A program made the position numbers and the translations under genes. 52,306 nt of DNA. Source: CAZKGE01 sp964636405. Lineage in GTDB: Bacteria > Bacillota > Clostridia > Christensenellales > CAG-138. How positions within the stretch are numbered: position 1 is the first letter of the stretch; every line of letters starts with the position of its first letter. The notes under the pieces are model-generated. The model worked only from the letters and a program-made list of their open reading frames with translations, was not told where the DNA came from and ran no database searches. Shown here in pieces: positions 24,728-34,148 of the stretch. The stretch is taken from assembly GCA_964636405.1 (NCBI GenBank), contig CAZWSI010000016.1:1-52306 (forward strand). Reading direction: 5' to 3'.

Positions 24728-26533
24728 TTGCCCAGACGCAGAAAACGCAGGTATCAGCCAAAATTCTTTCTGTTCATCGCAATCGTAATCGCGGTTGCGC
24801 TGGGCAGCGTCTGGATTGTCAAAAAGATTCAGGAAAACAACAGCGAGGCGGACCCAGACGCCACGCCTTCGCCCGCGCCCACCGCTACGCCAGCGCCCAC
24901 CGCCACGCCCAAGCCCTCGCTTCCGCCGGACGTATCCGTTGTGCGCAGCGAGGAGGCGAACCCCTCCGCCCTCGGCTTTTCCACCGATATCGCCATTGGG
25001 CGCTCGGAGAAATCCAGCTATTCGCGCGACGAGCGCATTTCCTTTGGGCGCGATGTAGAGTATTCGCTTGTGCCGGGCGTGCTCACCTTCGGCGGCAACA
25101 ATTACCGCAACGCCTTTGCCTACGGAACGGCCTCCATTTCCGATAAGCGATTGCGCAAGGCCTGGGACGCGTCCATCGGCGGCATCGGCAACTGGACCGG
25201 CACCGGCTGGACGGGCCAGCCCATCATCGTGCAGTGGCCCGCCGAGGTGCGCGCCGTATTGGGCGTAGACGAGGCGTTTAAGAGCAAGGAGGGCTTTACC
25301 GAGGTCATCTACCCCGCCATGGACGGGAATATCTACTTTTTCGATCTGGATACGGGCAACAAGACCCGCAAGGCTATCGTCACGGGCGTGGTCAACAAGG
25401 GCACGGCCTGCCTCGATCCGAACGGCTATCCCCTGCTTTACGTGGGGCAGGGCATCCCCGTGGAGAACACGGCGGGCAACAAGCAGGCCTACGTGCGGGT
25501 GATCAACCTCATTACCAACGAGGAGGTGCACAAGTTCGGCGGCTACGACTACTTTGCCGACCGCGACTGGCAGGCGTATGATTCCAGCCCCATGATCACG
25601 GACGATACGATCGTCTACGGCGGCGAAAACGGCGTGCTTTATTCAGCAAAGCTCAACACCACCTTCGACGCGGCGGCGGGCACCGTGGGAATCAACCCGG
25701 GCGATTTGGTTAAGTACAAGTATTCCGGCTCGGGCTACTCGAAAAAGGACGCCGCCGGAAGCCGCTGGTACGGCATTGAAAGCTCCGTGGCAGCCTTCCG
25801 CGGCTATGCCTTCTTTACGGACAACGGCGGCAGGCTCCAATGCGTGGATCTCAACACCTATAAGCTGAAATATGTGACGGACCTCACCGACGAATCCGAT
25901 TCGACGGTGGTCATCGAGGAGGGCTACGACGCCAACACCATCTATCTATATACGGGCAGCATGGTCAAAACGGGCGCGGCGGAGCTCGGCACGGGCTACG
26001 GCTACGCGTATCACCGCAAGATCAACGGGCTTACCGGCGCGATTATTTGGGAAAAGTCCGTGCTCTGCTCCACCGGCGCAGAAAACATCAGCGGCGGCAC
26101 GGTGGCAACGCCCGCCGTGGGCAAGGGCAACATCTCGTCGCTCGTCATCTTCTCCACAAGCTGCACGGCGCTAAAAAACGCGTCCGGCGAAATCGCCCCG
26201 GACGACGCGGGCGCGTATGCGCTCGGCGGCCGCATTACGGCCTACAACAACGTGACGGGCGAAATTGCCTGGAGCATTGAGCAATCGAGCGACTATTGGG
26301 CCTCCCCCGTGCTGGTGTACGATGAAAACATGAAGGGCTACCTCATCCAGTGCGACCGCAGCGGGCACATGAAGCTTTACGACGCGGCGGACGGAACCAT
26401 GCTCTACGACCTCGACCTCGGCTCGCGCATCGACTCCACCCCGGCGGTGTTCAACAACATGCTCGTGGTGGGCACGCGCGGCAAGGGCGGCAGCGGGCAG
26501 GCGGCCAAGATTATGTGCGTACGAATCAGTTAG
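24728..26533 (+). CDS. Membrane-anchored PQQ-like beta-propeller protein (paralog 2)
   Basis: The 601-aa protein is built like its neighbour: basic start (PRRRKRRYQPK), one membrane helix (about 12-31), a Pro/Thr/Ala linker (TPSPAPTATPAPTATPKP) and a propeller domain. Aligned stretches include GVLTFGGNNYRNAFAYGTA with GVVTFRGDSFRSGAAYGTA, TGWTGQPIIVQWP with SGWVGQPLLVQWP, and WQAYDSSPM with WHAYDSSPL, so the two arose by tandem duplication. Translation starts at TTG 24728, with AAAGGGGG upstream. It ends four bases into the convergent kinase gene. The function is unknown; an extracellular or cell-wall role is inferred. Confidence 0.72.
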   Translation: MPRRRKRRYQPKFFLFIAIVIAVALGSVWIVKKIQENNSEADPDATPSPAPTATPAPTATPKPSLPPDVSVVRSEEANPSALGFSTDIAIGRSEKSSYSRDERISFGRDVEYSLVPGVLTFGGNNYRNAFAYGTASISDKRLRKAWDASIGGIGNWTGTGWTGQPIIVQWPAEVRAVLGVDEAFKSKEGFTEVIYPAMDGNIYFFDLDTGNKTRKAIVTGVVNKGTACLDPNGYPLLYVGQGIPVENTAGNKQAYVRVINLITNEEVHKFGGYDYFADRDWQAYDSSPMITDDTIVYGGENGVLYSAKLNTTFDAAAGTVGINPGDLVKYKYSGSGYSKKDAAGSRWYGIESSVAAFRGYAFFTDNGGRLQCVDLNTYKLKYVTDLTDESDSTVVIEEGYDANTIYLYTGSMVKTGAAELGTGYGYAYHRKINGLTGAIIWEKSVLCSTGAENISGGTVATPAVGKGNISSLVIFSTSCTALKNASGEIAPDDAGAYALGGRITAYNNVTGEIAWSIEQSSDYWASPVLVYDENMKGYLIQCDRSGHMKLYDAADGTMLYDLDLGSRIDSTPAVFNNMLVVGTRGKGGSGQAAKIMCVRIS

Positions 26534-27501
26534 GGTGCGTTTGCCCGCAAAAAGGCAAGAATGGCATGCTTATCTGCGAGCGCGGGGATGGCCCCGCGCT
26601 TTTGCGTGCAAAGCGCGCCCGCCGCGTTTGCAAAGCGGAGCGCGCGCATAAGCGCATCCGCAGGACAGGCCGAAAGCAGCGAATGCTCCAGCAAAAACCC
26701 AAGCAGCGCGCCGAAAAACGCGTCGCCCGCGCCGGTGGTATCCACGGCGCGCACGGAAAAGCCCGGCGAAAACACCTCCGCGCCGCCGGCCGCAACGGCC
26801 AGCGCGCCCCTTGCGCCGAGCGTGACCACGGCAAGCCGCACGCCGGCGGAAACGAGCGTTTTTGCGGCCAGGAGCGGATCGCGCACGCCCGCGGCAAGCT
26901 CCGTTTCCTCCTCGGAAAGCTTGACGATATCGGCATATGGGAGCATGGCGCGTATCTCCCGCGCCGCCTGCCGCGCGCCCTTCCACAGCGCGGGGCGATA
27001 ATTGGGATCAAAGCTTACGGTCGCGCCCGCTTCCCTCGCCATGCGCACAGCGGCGTAGGTTGCGCCGCGCGCGGGCTCGTTTGTCAGCGAAAGGGAGCCC
27101 ACATGCAGCACGCGCGTGCCGGAAAGAAGCGCCGCATCCAGCTCGCCTGTGCGCAGACGGGTATCCGCGCCGGGGCGGCGGGCAAAATCGAAGGCACGCT
27201 CCCCGTTCTGCGCGATCGATACAAACGCGAGCGTCGTAAAGGCGGAAGCATCGTAACGCACGCCGCGCGTATCCACGCCCGCGCGCGCAAGCGTTTCGGC
27301 AAGAAACCGCCCCTGCCCGTCGCTCCCCACCTTGCCGATGAAGGCCGCGCGCAGGTTGAGCTTGGCGCATGCGCAGGCCACGTTTGCGGGCGCGCCGCCC
27401 GCGTTCCGCTCGAAAAGCGCGCCGCCCGCATCGGAAGCGCCGCAAGGTTCCGTTTGCGAAAAATCGATCAGCAGCTCGCCCAGCGCGGTTAGATCAAACA
27501 T
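26530..27501 (-). CDS. PfkB-family sugar kinase (fructokinase-like)
   Basis: The 323-aa ribokinase-family enzyme phosphorylates a sugar or nucleoside with ATP. The N-terminal substrate motif GGAPANVACACAKLNL and the C-terminal catalytic and anion-hole motif TTGAGDAFFGALLGFLLE (Asp base) are intact. The sequence is closest in feel to fructokinases. It is the last gene of the leftward glycoside operon, ten bases after the alpha-mannosidase. It may phosphorylate fructose or mannose released there, but the substrate is not fixed by the sequence. Confidence 0.85.
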   Translation of the reverse strand: MFDLTALGELLIDFSQTEPCGASDAGGALFERNAGGAPANVACACAKLNLRAAFIGKVGSDGQGRFLAETLARAGVDTRGVRYDASAFTTLAFVSIAQNGERAFDFARRPGADTRLRTGELDAALLSGTRVLHVGSLSLTNEPARGATYAAVRMAREAGATVSFDPNYRPALWKGARQAAREIRAMLPYADIVKLSEEETELAAGVRDPLLAAKTLVSAGVRLAVVTLGARGALAVAAGGAEVFSPGFSVRAVDTTGAGDAFFGALLGFLLEHSLLSACPADALMRALRFANAAGALCTQKRGAIPALADKHAILAFLRANAP

Positions 27502-27510
27502 ATCGCGCTC

Positions 27511-30438
27511 CTATTCTTCGCTGAGCCGCAGCGAAACAAGCTCGAAGGGCGCAAGCGTGAGACGGTTCAGGGTGACAAGCGCGCCGTCCTCCTCCAGAAG
27601 CGTGCAGGAAACGGCCCGCTTGTGCGGAAAGCGCGTAGAAAGGCTGCACACGGCAGCCTTGCCCTGGCTCTCATAGAGACGCACGATTATGCCGCGCCCG
27701 TCGTAGGCGCGCTTGACCGTTTCCACCACGACGGCGGGATTATCCGTTTCGGCAAGGCTGCTTTCGTTTTGCGGCGCGCCGGAAAACACCACGGGCGGCT
27801 TGTTGAGCAAATAGGCCTCGCGGAGCGTATCCGGCCCGCAAGCCCCCGCGTGCGGATAGAGCGCGTAGGTAAACGCGTGCGCATGCCGGTCGGCCGTCCT
27901 GTCCGGGAATACGGGCGCGCGCAGGAGATTGAGCGAAAGAAAATTCTCCTTGGCGCGGTGGCCGTATTTGCAGTCGTTGAGGAGCGACAGGCCAAAGCCC
28001 CGGGCGCTAATATCCACATATTTATGCGCGCAAATCTCAAACTGCGCCTTCTCCTGCGGCGTAGCATCGTGCGCGCTGCGGCGGATCGAACCGAATTGAA
28101 TATCGCACAGGACCTCGTCTGGAAACACGGTCGTATCAAAATCCGCGCGGAGCATGCGAAGGCACTCGCGATAATCGCATTCCGTTTGAAAATACAGCAC
28201 CGGGCTGCCCGGCAGCAAATAGACCTCCTGCGTCACGCGCGTGCGGCCGTGGCGAAAGAAATGGCGGTATACGGCGCGCGGGCCGTCGGCAAAGCTTTCG
28301 CGGCGGTACGCGCGCAGGGTAACGGCGGGCTTTTCCATATACTTCCAATCAATATCCCACGCATTGTAATGCAAAAACGGGTCCTGATACAGCCGGAGCA
28401 CGTTGAGCGCGCCGCGCGCGTATTCGCGGCCCGTGCGCTTATCCACAAGGGAGCTAATCTCCCCCGTTTCGTTAAACACGACGCGCAAAAATGCGTTTTC
28501 AAGAAAATCCGCCCCGCGCGCAGGTGCTTCGGCATTTGCCTCCGCAAGGCGCGCAAAGCCGTGCGCGGGTGCGGAATAGCGCTGCCAGCGGCCTTCCTCG
28601 CAAAGGAAGCCTTCGCGCGCATACGGTGCGGGATTGAACACGCTTTTGCCGTCCCCTTTCGAAACGGCCGCAAGCGCCCTTTGCGTTTCCGCCCCGATTT
28701 CGGCGAGGAGGGCTTTGTAGCGGCTCCGCGTTTCTTCGTAGACGCGGGCGATGCTGCTGCCGGGGATGATATCGTGGAACTGATAGAGCAAAAGCTCCTT
28801 CCACCACGCGTCGATGCGGCCGGCGGGATACGCGGCAAAATCGGGATAGGCCAGCGCACAGAGCGCCTCCAGGGTTTGCATGGCGTATTCCGCAAGGCGG
28901 TTTGCGCGCTTGTTCGCGCCCTGCGTGGTATAGGTTCCCTGATGCTTTTCAAGGTACAGCTCGCCGCAATAGCTTGGAAGCAGCGCGCGGCGCTCGTTGA
29001 GCCTCGCAAAGAAATCCGCCGCCGTGCCGAAGGAAACGGAGGGGCTGCCGTCAAGCCGCGTCTGGCGGCGCAGCATTTCGATATGCGCCTCGCCCGGCCC
29101 GCCGCCGCCGTCGCCTATGCCGCACAAAAGCAGCGCTTCGGGCGCGTCGCCGCGCTCTGGATAATGATCCCGCGCAAAAGCCGTGCAGGCCGGGCTGCCT
29201 GGGCTGTTGTAGGTTTCCGCGGGCGGCATGTGCACAAGCACCTCGCTGCCGTCGATACCTTTCCACACGAAGCTGCGGTGCGGAAATTTGTTGTGCTCGT
29301 TCCACGAAAGCTTAATGGTAAGGAAATACGGCACGCCGCTCTTTTTCAAAATCTGCGGCAGGTTGCCGTTATAGCCGAACACGTCCGGGAGCCAGCAAAT
29401 TTGCATATCCTTCCCGAATTCGCGCTTGAAAAACTGCTTGCCATACCAAAGCTGGCGCACCAGCGCCTCGCCGGAAACCAGATTTGTGTCGCTTTCCACC
29501 CACATGGCACCCTGCGCCTCCATTTGACCCGCCGCAAAGCGCGCGCGCATCGCCTCGTACTGCGCGGGGCAGCGCTCCTTGATCCACTCAAATTGCTGGG
29601 GCTGGCTCGCGCCGTATACATAATCCGGCCAGCGCGCCATGTTGGCAAGCTGGTGCGCAAAGGTGCGCGCCGCCTTGCGCCTTGTTTCGCGCAGGGGCCA
29701 GAGCCAGGCCAAATCAAGGTGCGAATGGCCCATGGCGGTAAAGCGCGCGCGCGCGTCCGGCTCGCCGCAAAACAGCGGCGCAAGCACGGCGCGCGCGGCC
29801 TTGCTCGAGCCTTGCAGCGCCGCATAGCTTTGCTCAAGCGCCCCGGAAAGCGCGACGCGGCGCGCGGGCTCCTCCGTCACGGACAAAAGGGAAGCAACGG
29901 TAAGATAATCGTAAAAATAAGCCTTGAGCGCATCGTCGCACACGCAAAGCTCCGCGCGGCGGAACGCGCCCACGCCCTGCAACGCGGGGCGAAAGTGGTT
30001 GAAGCCCGCGTCCAGCTCGAAAAGGACGCGCTCGCCGCCCTGGGCGCAGGAGGCCACCTCGACGATGCTCTTGGCCCGGCCAGGCGTCATTTCGTCGATA
30101 AAATCCTGCGTGGCGCTTATGGCCGCCACGGGCTCCGGGCCTTTATACAGCAGCGCTTCGCCGCCCAATTCGATGTGCGCCACCACGTGCGCGCCCCTTG
30201 CGCTTGCCGGCACCTCGCCCCGCAGCCGGAACCACGCGCAGCCGTATAAACGAGCCCACACGCCGCCGGGCCATATGGGCCGGTAGCGCAGCGCGTCCCG
30301 CTCTGCGGCGGGCACGGGCTCCCTTGAGGGCGCATATTCCGCCGACAGGCCGCAAACGCGCCTGTAAACGCGTTTTTCCAGCGTCAGCAGGCGCGCGTAG
30401 TGTTTCTTTTCACGCTTCAGGCGCTCAAACGCGTCCAT
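27511..30438 (-). CDS. GH38 alpha-mannosidase
   Basis: The 975-aa glycoside hydrolase removes alpha-linked mannose using a bound metal, probably zinc. Metal ligands appear in GHSHLDLAW (H240, D242), and the catalytic nucleophile is D352 in WLPDVFGYNGNLP. The mid domain (LYLEKHQGTYTTQGANKRANR) and the large C-terminal beta-sandwich are present. There is no signal peptide, so it acts in the cytoplasm on imported oligosaccharides. It sits between a PHP-domain hydrolase and a PfkB kinase in an operon led by a GPH transporter. Mannosides from host glycans or plant polymers are plausible substrates. Confidence 0.93.
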   Translation of the reverse strand: MDAFERLKREKKHYARLLTLEKRVYRRVCGLSAEYAPSREPVPAAERDALRYRPIWPGGVWARLYGCAWFRLRGEVPASARGAHVVAHIELGGEALLYKGPEPVAAISATQDFIDEMTPGRAKSIVEVASCAQGGERVLFELDAGFNHFRPALQGVGAFRRAELCVCDDALKAYFYDYLTVASLLSVTEEPARRVALSGALEQSYAALQGSSKAARAVLAPLFCGEPDARARFTAMGHSHLDLAWLWPLRETRRKAARTFAHQLANMARWPDYVYGASQPQQFEWIKERCPAQYEAMRARFAAGQMEAQGAMWVESDTNLVSGEALVRQLWYGKQFFKREFGKDMQICWLPDVFGYNGNLPQILKKSGVPYFLTIKLSWNEHNKFPHRSFVWKGIDGSEVLVHMPPAETYNSPGSPACTAFARDHYPERGDAPEALLLCGIGDGGGGPGEAHIEMLRRQTRLDGSPSVSFGTAADFFARLNERRALLPSYCGELYLEKHQGTYTTQGANKRANRLAEYAMQTLEALCALAYPDFAAYPAGRIDAWWKELLLYQFHDIIPGSSIARVYEETRSRYKALLAEIGAETQRALAAVSKGDGKSVFNPAPYAREGFLCEEGRWQRYSAPAHGFARLAEANAEAPARGADFLENAFLRVVFNETGEISSLVDKRTGREYARGALNVLRLYQDPFLHYNAWDIDWKYMEKPAVTLRAYRRESFADGPRAVYRHFFRHGRTRVTQEVYLLPGSPVLYFQTECDYRECLRMLRADFDTTVFPDEVLCDIQFGSIRRSAHDATPQEKAQFEICAHKYVDISARGFGLSLLNDCKYGHRAKENFLSLNLLRAPVFPDRTADRHAHAFTYALYPHAGACGPDTLREAYLLNKPPVVFSGAPQNESSLAETDNPAVVVETVKRAYDGRGIIVRLYESQGKAAVCSLSTRFPHKRAVSCTLLEEDGALVTLNRLTLAPFELVSLRLSEE

Positions 30439-30447
30439 GGTCGATCC

Positions 30448-31725
30448 TCAGCTTTCAAAATAGATTGGATTGGATACCGCGCGAAAGCGACCGTTTCTTC
30501 CCGGTCCAATGACCGCAAGGTACGCAAAGCGGCACGCGGGAAGCGGCGCTTCCCCCTCCGCGCGCCCGCCCTTACAGGGGAAAACGAGCGTGCCCGCGTC
30601 AGTCACGATGCGCAAGCGGGCAAATCGCCCCGCCTGCTCTACCCGATAGGAAAGGCTGTGCGCGCCCCCGCCGCGCACCGTGCCGCCAAAGGTCTCGCCC
30701 TCGCAGCGCACGCTCAGCCTTGGCCCGCGCATGGAGCTGGTTACATAGCTTTTGCCCGCCGCCACCGCCGCAAGAATATCGCAAGCGCTCCTGGAAGCGG
30801 CGTACACCGCGTTAACCGGGCGGCCGAGGCGGAACACGTCGTGGCTGCGGTGAAAATCGCTCCCGCCCACGGCCGGCACGCGGCGGCCCCGGCACAGCAG
30901 CGCCGTCCACCAGGCAATGGCACGGCTATTGGCCGGGCGCATGAGGCCGTTCCATATCTCCAGCATATCAAACGCATCGTCGCTTTGCCAGAGGTAAGGA
31001 CAATTTCCGTCCTTGGGGTGATTGACCGAAATGAGCGCGCCGCGCGCCTTGGCATCCGCCACGATTCGCAGCATCTCCCGCTCGCTGTTTGCGACAAAGG
31101 TTGTCCCAAAGGGCTGTTTTGCGCCCAAAAAATTGATATGCCCCTTGTAATGCGTCCACTCCACGCCCGGAATGAGCGTGAGGCCGGCAGCCGAGGGCAG
31201 ACGGAGATTTTCGGCATAATTATTGTGGTTTGTGACGGCAAGAAAATCCAGCCCGCGCTTGCTGGCCATGCCGCAAAGCGTGGGGATATCGTACTGTCCG
31301 TCGGACGCGTCGGAATGACAGTGCAGCTCGCCAAAAAGCAGCGCGGGCGCCTTGGGGGTAAAGTCAATTTCGTAGGTCACCTCTACCCCGGCCCGCTCCA
31401 CCTTGTACGCGCCAACCAGAATCTTCCAATTTCCGGGCGCGACGGGCACGCACAAATATCCGCGCGTGGACTCGTATTCGCCCACAAACACGCTCTTTTT
31501 ATCGCTCCCCGACCAGCCGAGCACCGTGCCGTCCGGCCCTGCGAGCCCCAAATCGACGATGTTGACCGGGCAAGCGCCCCTTTTGCCCGCGCTGCCGGAG
31601 AGGCGTTTATAGCGATAGCGAACCGTTACGCGCGCCATCTCCGCCGGCACGGGGAAGTCGATGGTATAGTAAAGCCCCTCGGAGGCCTTTTCCACCCTGT
31701 GGCGAATTGTGATCGGCTCCGGCAT
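30448..31725 (-). CDS. CehA/McbA-type PHP-domain metallohydrolase
   Basis: The 425-aa protein has an N-terminal beta-rich region (about 1-140) followed by a PHP domain with metal-binding His/Asp motifs: FGELHCHSDASDGQY, AVTNHNNYAE, IPGVEWTHYKGHINFLG, SVNHPKDG and VGGSDFHRS. PHP-type CehA proteins hydrolyse esters or phosphoesters. Placed six bases after the transporter and just before the mannosidase, this one probably removes a phosphate or acyl group from an imported glycoside, which is inferred from context. It lacks a signal peptide. Confidence 0.75.
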   Translation of the reverse strand: MPEPITIRHRVEKASEGLYYTIDFPVPAEMARVTVRYRYKRLSGSAGKRGACPVNIVDLGLAGPDGTVLGWSGSDKKSVFVGEYESTRGYLCVPVAPGNWKILVGAYKVERAGVEVTYEIDFTPKAPALLFGELHCHSDASDGQYDIPTLCGMASKRGLDFLAVTNHNNYAENLRLPSAAGLTLIPGVEWTHYKGHINFLGAKQPFGTTFVANSEREMLRIVADAKARGALISVNHPKDGNCPYLWQSDDAFDMLEIWNGLMRPANSRAIAWWTALLCRGRRVPAVGGSDFHRSHDVFRLGRPVNAVYAASRSACDILAAVAAGKSYVTSSMRGPRLSVRCEGETFGGTVRGGGAHSLSYRVEQAGRFARLRIVTDAGTLVFPCKGGRAEGEAPLPACRFAYLAVIGPGRNGRFRAVSNPIYFES

Positions 31726-31731
31726 CCCCGT

Positions 31732-33069
31732 TTACGCCTCCGTATCGTCCGTCTGCGCTTCCGCCGGAGCCACGGCGCGCGCAGGAGCAGCCTTAAACTT
31801 AAGGAAGAAGGACAGCACGCAGCAAATCAGCATGACGGCAAAGGGAAAGATAATCATGAGGAAGCGGGCCGCCTCACCCGGCGCGGGGCCGGGATTCTCG
31901 CCGCTTTCAAAGCCAAAGAGGGCGTACACCAGATAAAACGCCAGCGAGGAAAACAGGCCGCTTGTTTTGTTGAGAATGCCCGTAAGGCTCGAGAAGGTGC
32001 CCTCGCGCTGCACGCCGTAGCGCGCGGAATCCTCGTCGAGTATGCGCGCCGCCACGATATCCATCGTTACGCAGGTGCCGCCCAGGCCAAAGCCGAAGAT
32101 GACGAGCGCCAGCGTGGCGGAAAGGAGCGAGTTGGTGAAGTACAGCGGGATAAAGCCAAGGCATACGCAGATGAGCGCGAGCCGCCAGGTGGGCATAAGC
32201 GTCTTTTTCTTCATGATCTGCACCCAGACGGCAATGCCGATGATGGCCACGAGAATGACGGTTCCCTGCATGATGGTCGAGCCAAGCCCGCCCTCGCCGA
32301 GGGTATACTTGACAAAGAAGGGCACGGCCGCCAGCACGATGGCAAGCGAGGCAAAGAAGGCGGCGTTTGTCAGGCCGTAGATCCAAAACTTGGGATTCCT
32401 GGCGATATCCCACACCGTTTTAAAGAGCTGCGGCCTTGGCTTGTTCTGCGCCTCGGGATCCTCGTGGCAGCCGAAGGTCATAAAGAGAATGACGGATACG
32501 GCCAGAATGCTGTAGAGGATGGCGGTAAGCGAATAGCCGATCTTTTCGGTGATGATGGGCGTGAGCGCGATGCTGATGACCATGGCCAGCAGTTGAAAGA
32601 CCTGCCGCATGGCGTTTGTCTTGGCGCGCTCGCCCTCCGTGCGGAAAAGCTCGGGAAACAGCGCGCCGTAGTTGGCGTTGATGAGCGAATCCAGCGTGCC
32701 CGTGAGAATATACATCACCAGCATGTACCAGAAAATCGACCCTTCGGCAAGGCCCGCCGGCACATTGTAGAACATGATAAACGCCAGCGCAAGCAGCGGC
32801 GCGCCGATAACGAGCCACGGCCTGCGACGGCCCCATTTGCCGCGCGTGCTATCCGACAAAAAGCCGTAGACCGGATTGTCGATCGCGTCCACAAAGGTAT
32901 AGATGAGCAGTACAAGCGAGAATTGCGTGGTCTTGAGACCAAGCTTGTCCACATAAAAGATGGCCGCGTAGGTTTTAAACATGTTGATCGGAATGGACGT
33001 GCCGAACATGCCGATTGCGTAGCGCAGAGGCTTGGTCGGCTTCCGAATAAGCTTCGTTCCTTCTTCCAT
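31732..33069 (-). CDS. GPH-family (MFS) glycoside/cation symporter
   Basis: The 445-aa protein has 12 predicted membrane helices and the GPH signature region DAIDNPVYGFLSDSTRGKWGRRRPW (conserved D-N-P, SD-T-GK-GRRRP) after helix 2. Such symporters import glycosides, pentosides or hexuronides with Na+ or H+. It is the first gene of the leftward operon that contains the PHP hydrolase, alpha-mannosidase and kinase, so the cargo is probably a mannose-containing glycoside. GGGGGAGAGG precedes the ATG, and a TGC-TACAAT -10 element lies at 33099-33107. Confidence 0.88.
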   Translation of the reverse strand: MEEGTKLIRKPTKPLRYAIGMFGTSIPINMFKTYAAIFYVDKLGLKTTQFSLVLLIYTFVDAIDNPVYGFLSDSTRGKWGRRRPWLVIGAPLLALAFIMFYNVPAGLAEGSIFWYMLVMYILTGTLDSLINANYGALFPELFRTEGERAKTNAMRQVFQLLAMVISIALTPIITEKIGYSLTAILYSILAVSVILFMTFGCHEDPEAQNKPRPQLFKTVWDIARNPKFWIYGLTNAAFFASLAIVLAAVPFFVKYTLGEGGLGSTIMQGTVILVAIIGIAVWVQIMKKKTLMPTWRLALICVCLGFIPLYFTNSLLSATLALVIFGFGLGGTCVTMDIVAARILDEDSARYGVQREGTFSSLTGILNKTSGLFSSLAFYLVYALFGFESGENPGPAPGEAARFLMIIFPFAVMLICCVLSFFLKFKAAPARAVAPAEAQTDDTEA

Positions 33070-33098
33070 GATCCTCTCCCCCTTCCCTTGGTGTTTTT

Positions 33099-33107
33099 AT
33101 TGTAGCA
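33099..33107 (-). promoter_or_regulatory. Extended -10 promoter of the mannoside operon
   Basis: On the minus strand TGC-TACAAT (33107-33099) lies 30 bases before the ATG at 33069. No good -35 is seen, as expected for an activator-dependent promoter. The AraC-type gene is transcribed away from the same region. Confidence 0.5.
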
Positions 33108-33189
33108 TCCCGTCCGCGCCCCGTCCTCACACAAATTTAACCTCTCATGTGATTTTTTTAATTTTATGAACGACTGAAACGTTTTTCCA

Positions 33190-33218
33190 TTGACGCGGAC
33201 GCGCCGTCCTGATAAGAT
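33190..33218 (+). promoter_or_regulatory. Promoter of the AraC-type regulator operon
   Basis: TTGACG (33190-33195), a 17-bp spacer and TAAGAT (33213-33218) precede the regulator start at 33248 by 30 bases. A-rich DNA at 33150-33186 lies between this and the leftward promoter and could contain the regulator's binding sites. Confidence 0.65.
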
Positions 33219-33247
33219 GAGCCTATCATGAAAGACAGCCGGATTAT

Positions 33248-34147
33248 ATGAATATGGATACGATTTCCCCTTCTCTCCGCGCGGAGCGGCCCATCAACGT
33301 TGAAACCGTGGACGCCCGTAATGTTTCGGCCCTGCGGGAGAATGGCGTTGCCTTTCACTGGTGGGATTCCATGCAGACCAGCCTGCACAATCACACCCAC
33401 TACGAGTTTTTTATCATTACTCGCGGCAAAACCGCGCACGTTATCAACGGAGAACGGCAGCTTCTGTCCCAGAACACGCTGTTTTTTATCCGCCCGCGGG
33501 ACTGTCACCAGTTTTTGCCGCTCGAAGGCGAACCCTGCACGCACATAAATCTTGCCGTAACAGCCGAGCGCTTGGAGGCACTTTGCGAGGCCATGCATAT
33601 CCCCCTTGCGGCGCTTGTGTCCGAAAGCAAGCCGCAACACCTGCTGCTCGACGGAACGGAATTATCCTATTTTTTGAATAAGGCCGAACAAATTAACTAC
33701 GTAACCCGGGGCGGCGGCGGCGTATGCGGCGTATCCCCCGTGATCGTGTGCGAGATGCTGGCCGAGGCGCTCGCCCTGCTCTATACGCGCGGCATGGCGG
33801 GGGGCGAGGTGTACCCCGAATGGTTCTCCGCGCTGCTGCGCAAGGTGCATTCCCCCGAGTACATCGACTGCACGGCGGAGGATATCTATCAAATGAGCGG
33901 TTTTTCGCCGCCCGTGGTGATTAACTGCTTCAAAAAATACAAGGGCGAGACCATTGTTTCCTACCTGCGCAAGATCAAGCTGGAATGCGCCTGCGAGCTG
34001 CTGCGCACGACAAGCCTTACAACCCTCGAGGTGGCGGGCCGCCTTGGCTACGACAGCCTGAGCCACTTTAACCAGATCTTCAAGCGGCACACGGGACTGA
34101 CGCCGCGCGCCTATAAAAAGGCCGCGCGCATCGACACGGGAGGATGA
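33248..34147 (+). CDS. AraC-family transcriptional regulator
   Basis: The 299-aa protein has an N-terminal cupin-like sensor (HTHYEFFIITRGKTAHVINGERQ around residues 45-70, GDC-like RPRDCHQFLPLEG) and a C-terminal pair of helix-turn-helix units. The second, SLTTLEVAGRLGYDSLSHFNQIFKRHTGLTPRAYKKA, is the AraC signature. It is encoded between two divergent glycoside operons and probably activates both in response to a sugar, which is inferred from position. The Shine-Dalgarno site before 33248 is weak. The next gene starts one base after its stop. Confidence 0.9.
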   Translation: MNMDTISPSLRAERPINVETVDARNVSALRENGVAFHWWDSMQTSLHNHTHYEFFIITRGKTAHVINGERQLLSQNTLFFIRPRDCHQFLPLEGEPCTHINLAVTAERLEALCEAMHIPLAALVSESKPQHLLLDGTELSYFLNKAEQINYVTRGGGGVCGVSPVIVCEMLAEALALLYTRGMAGGEVYPEWFSALLRKVHSPEYIDCTAEDIYQMSGFSPPVVINCFKKYKGETIVSYLRKIKLECACELLRTTSLTTLEVAGRLGYDSLSHFNQIFKRHTGLTPRAYKKAARIDTGG

Positions 34148-34148
34148 G

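Noticed and set aside
22839..24761. 640-aa open frame opposite the first propeller gene
   Set aside because: It has no ribosome site or domain and it ends in antisense of Thr-Pro codons. The plus-strand gene has a promoter and clear structure.
27622..30249. 875-aa frame opposite the alpha-mannosidase
   Set aside because: Composition (Arg, Ala, His) and lack of motifs mark it as a shadow of GH38.
30400..33105. 901-aa frame opposite the PHP hydrolase and GPH transporter
   Set aside because: It crosses two proven genes and has no recognisable domain.
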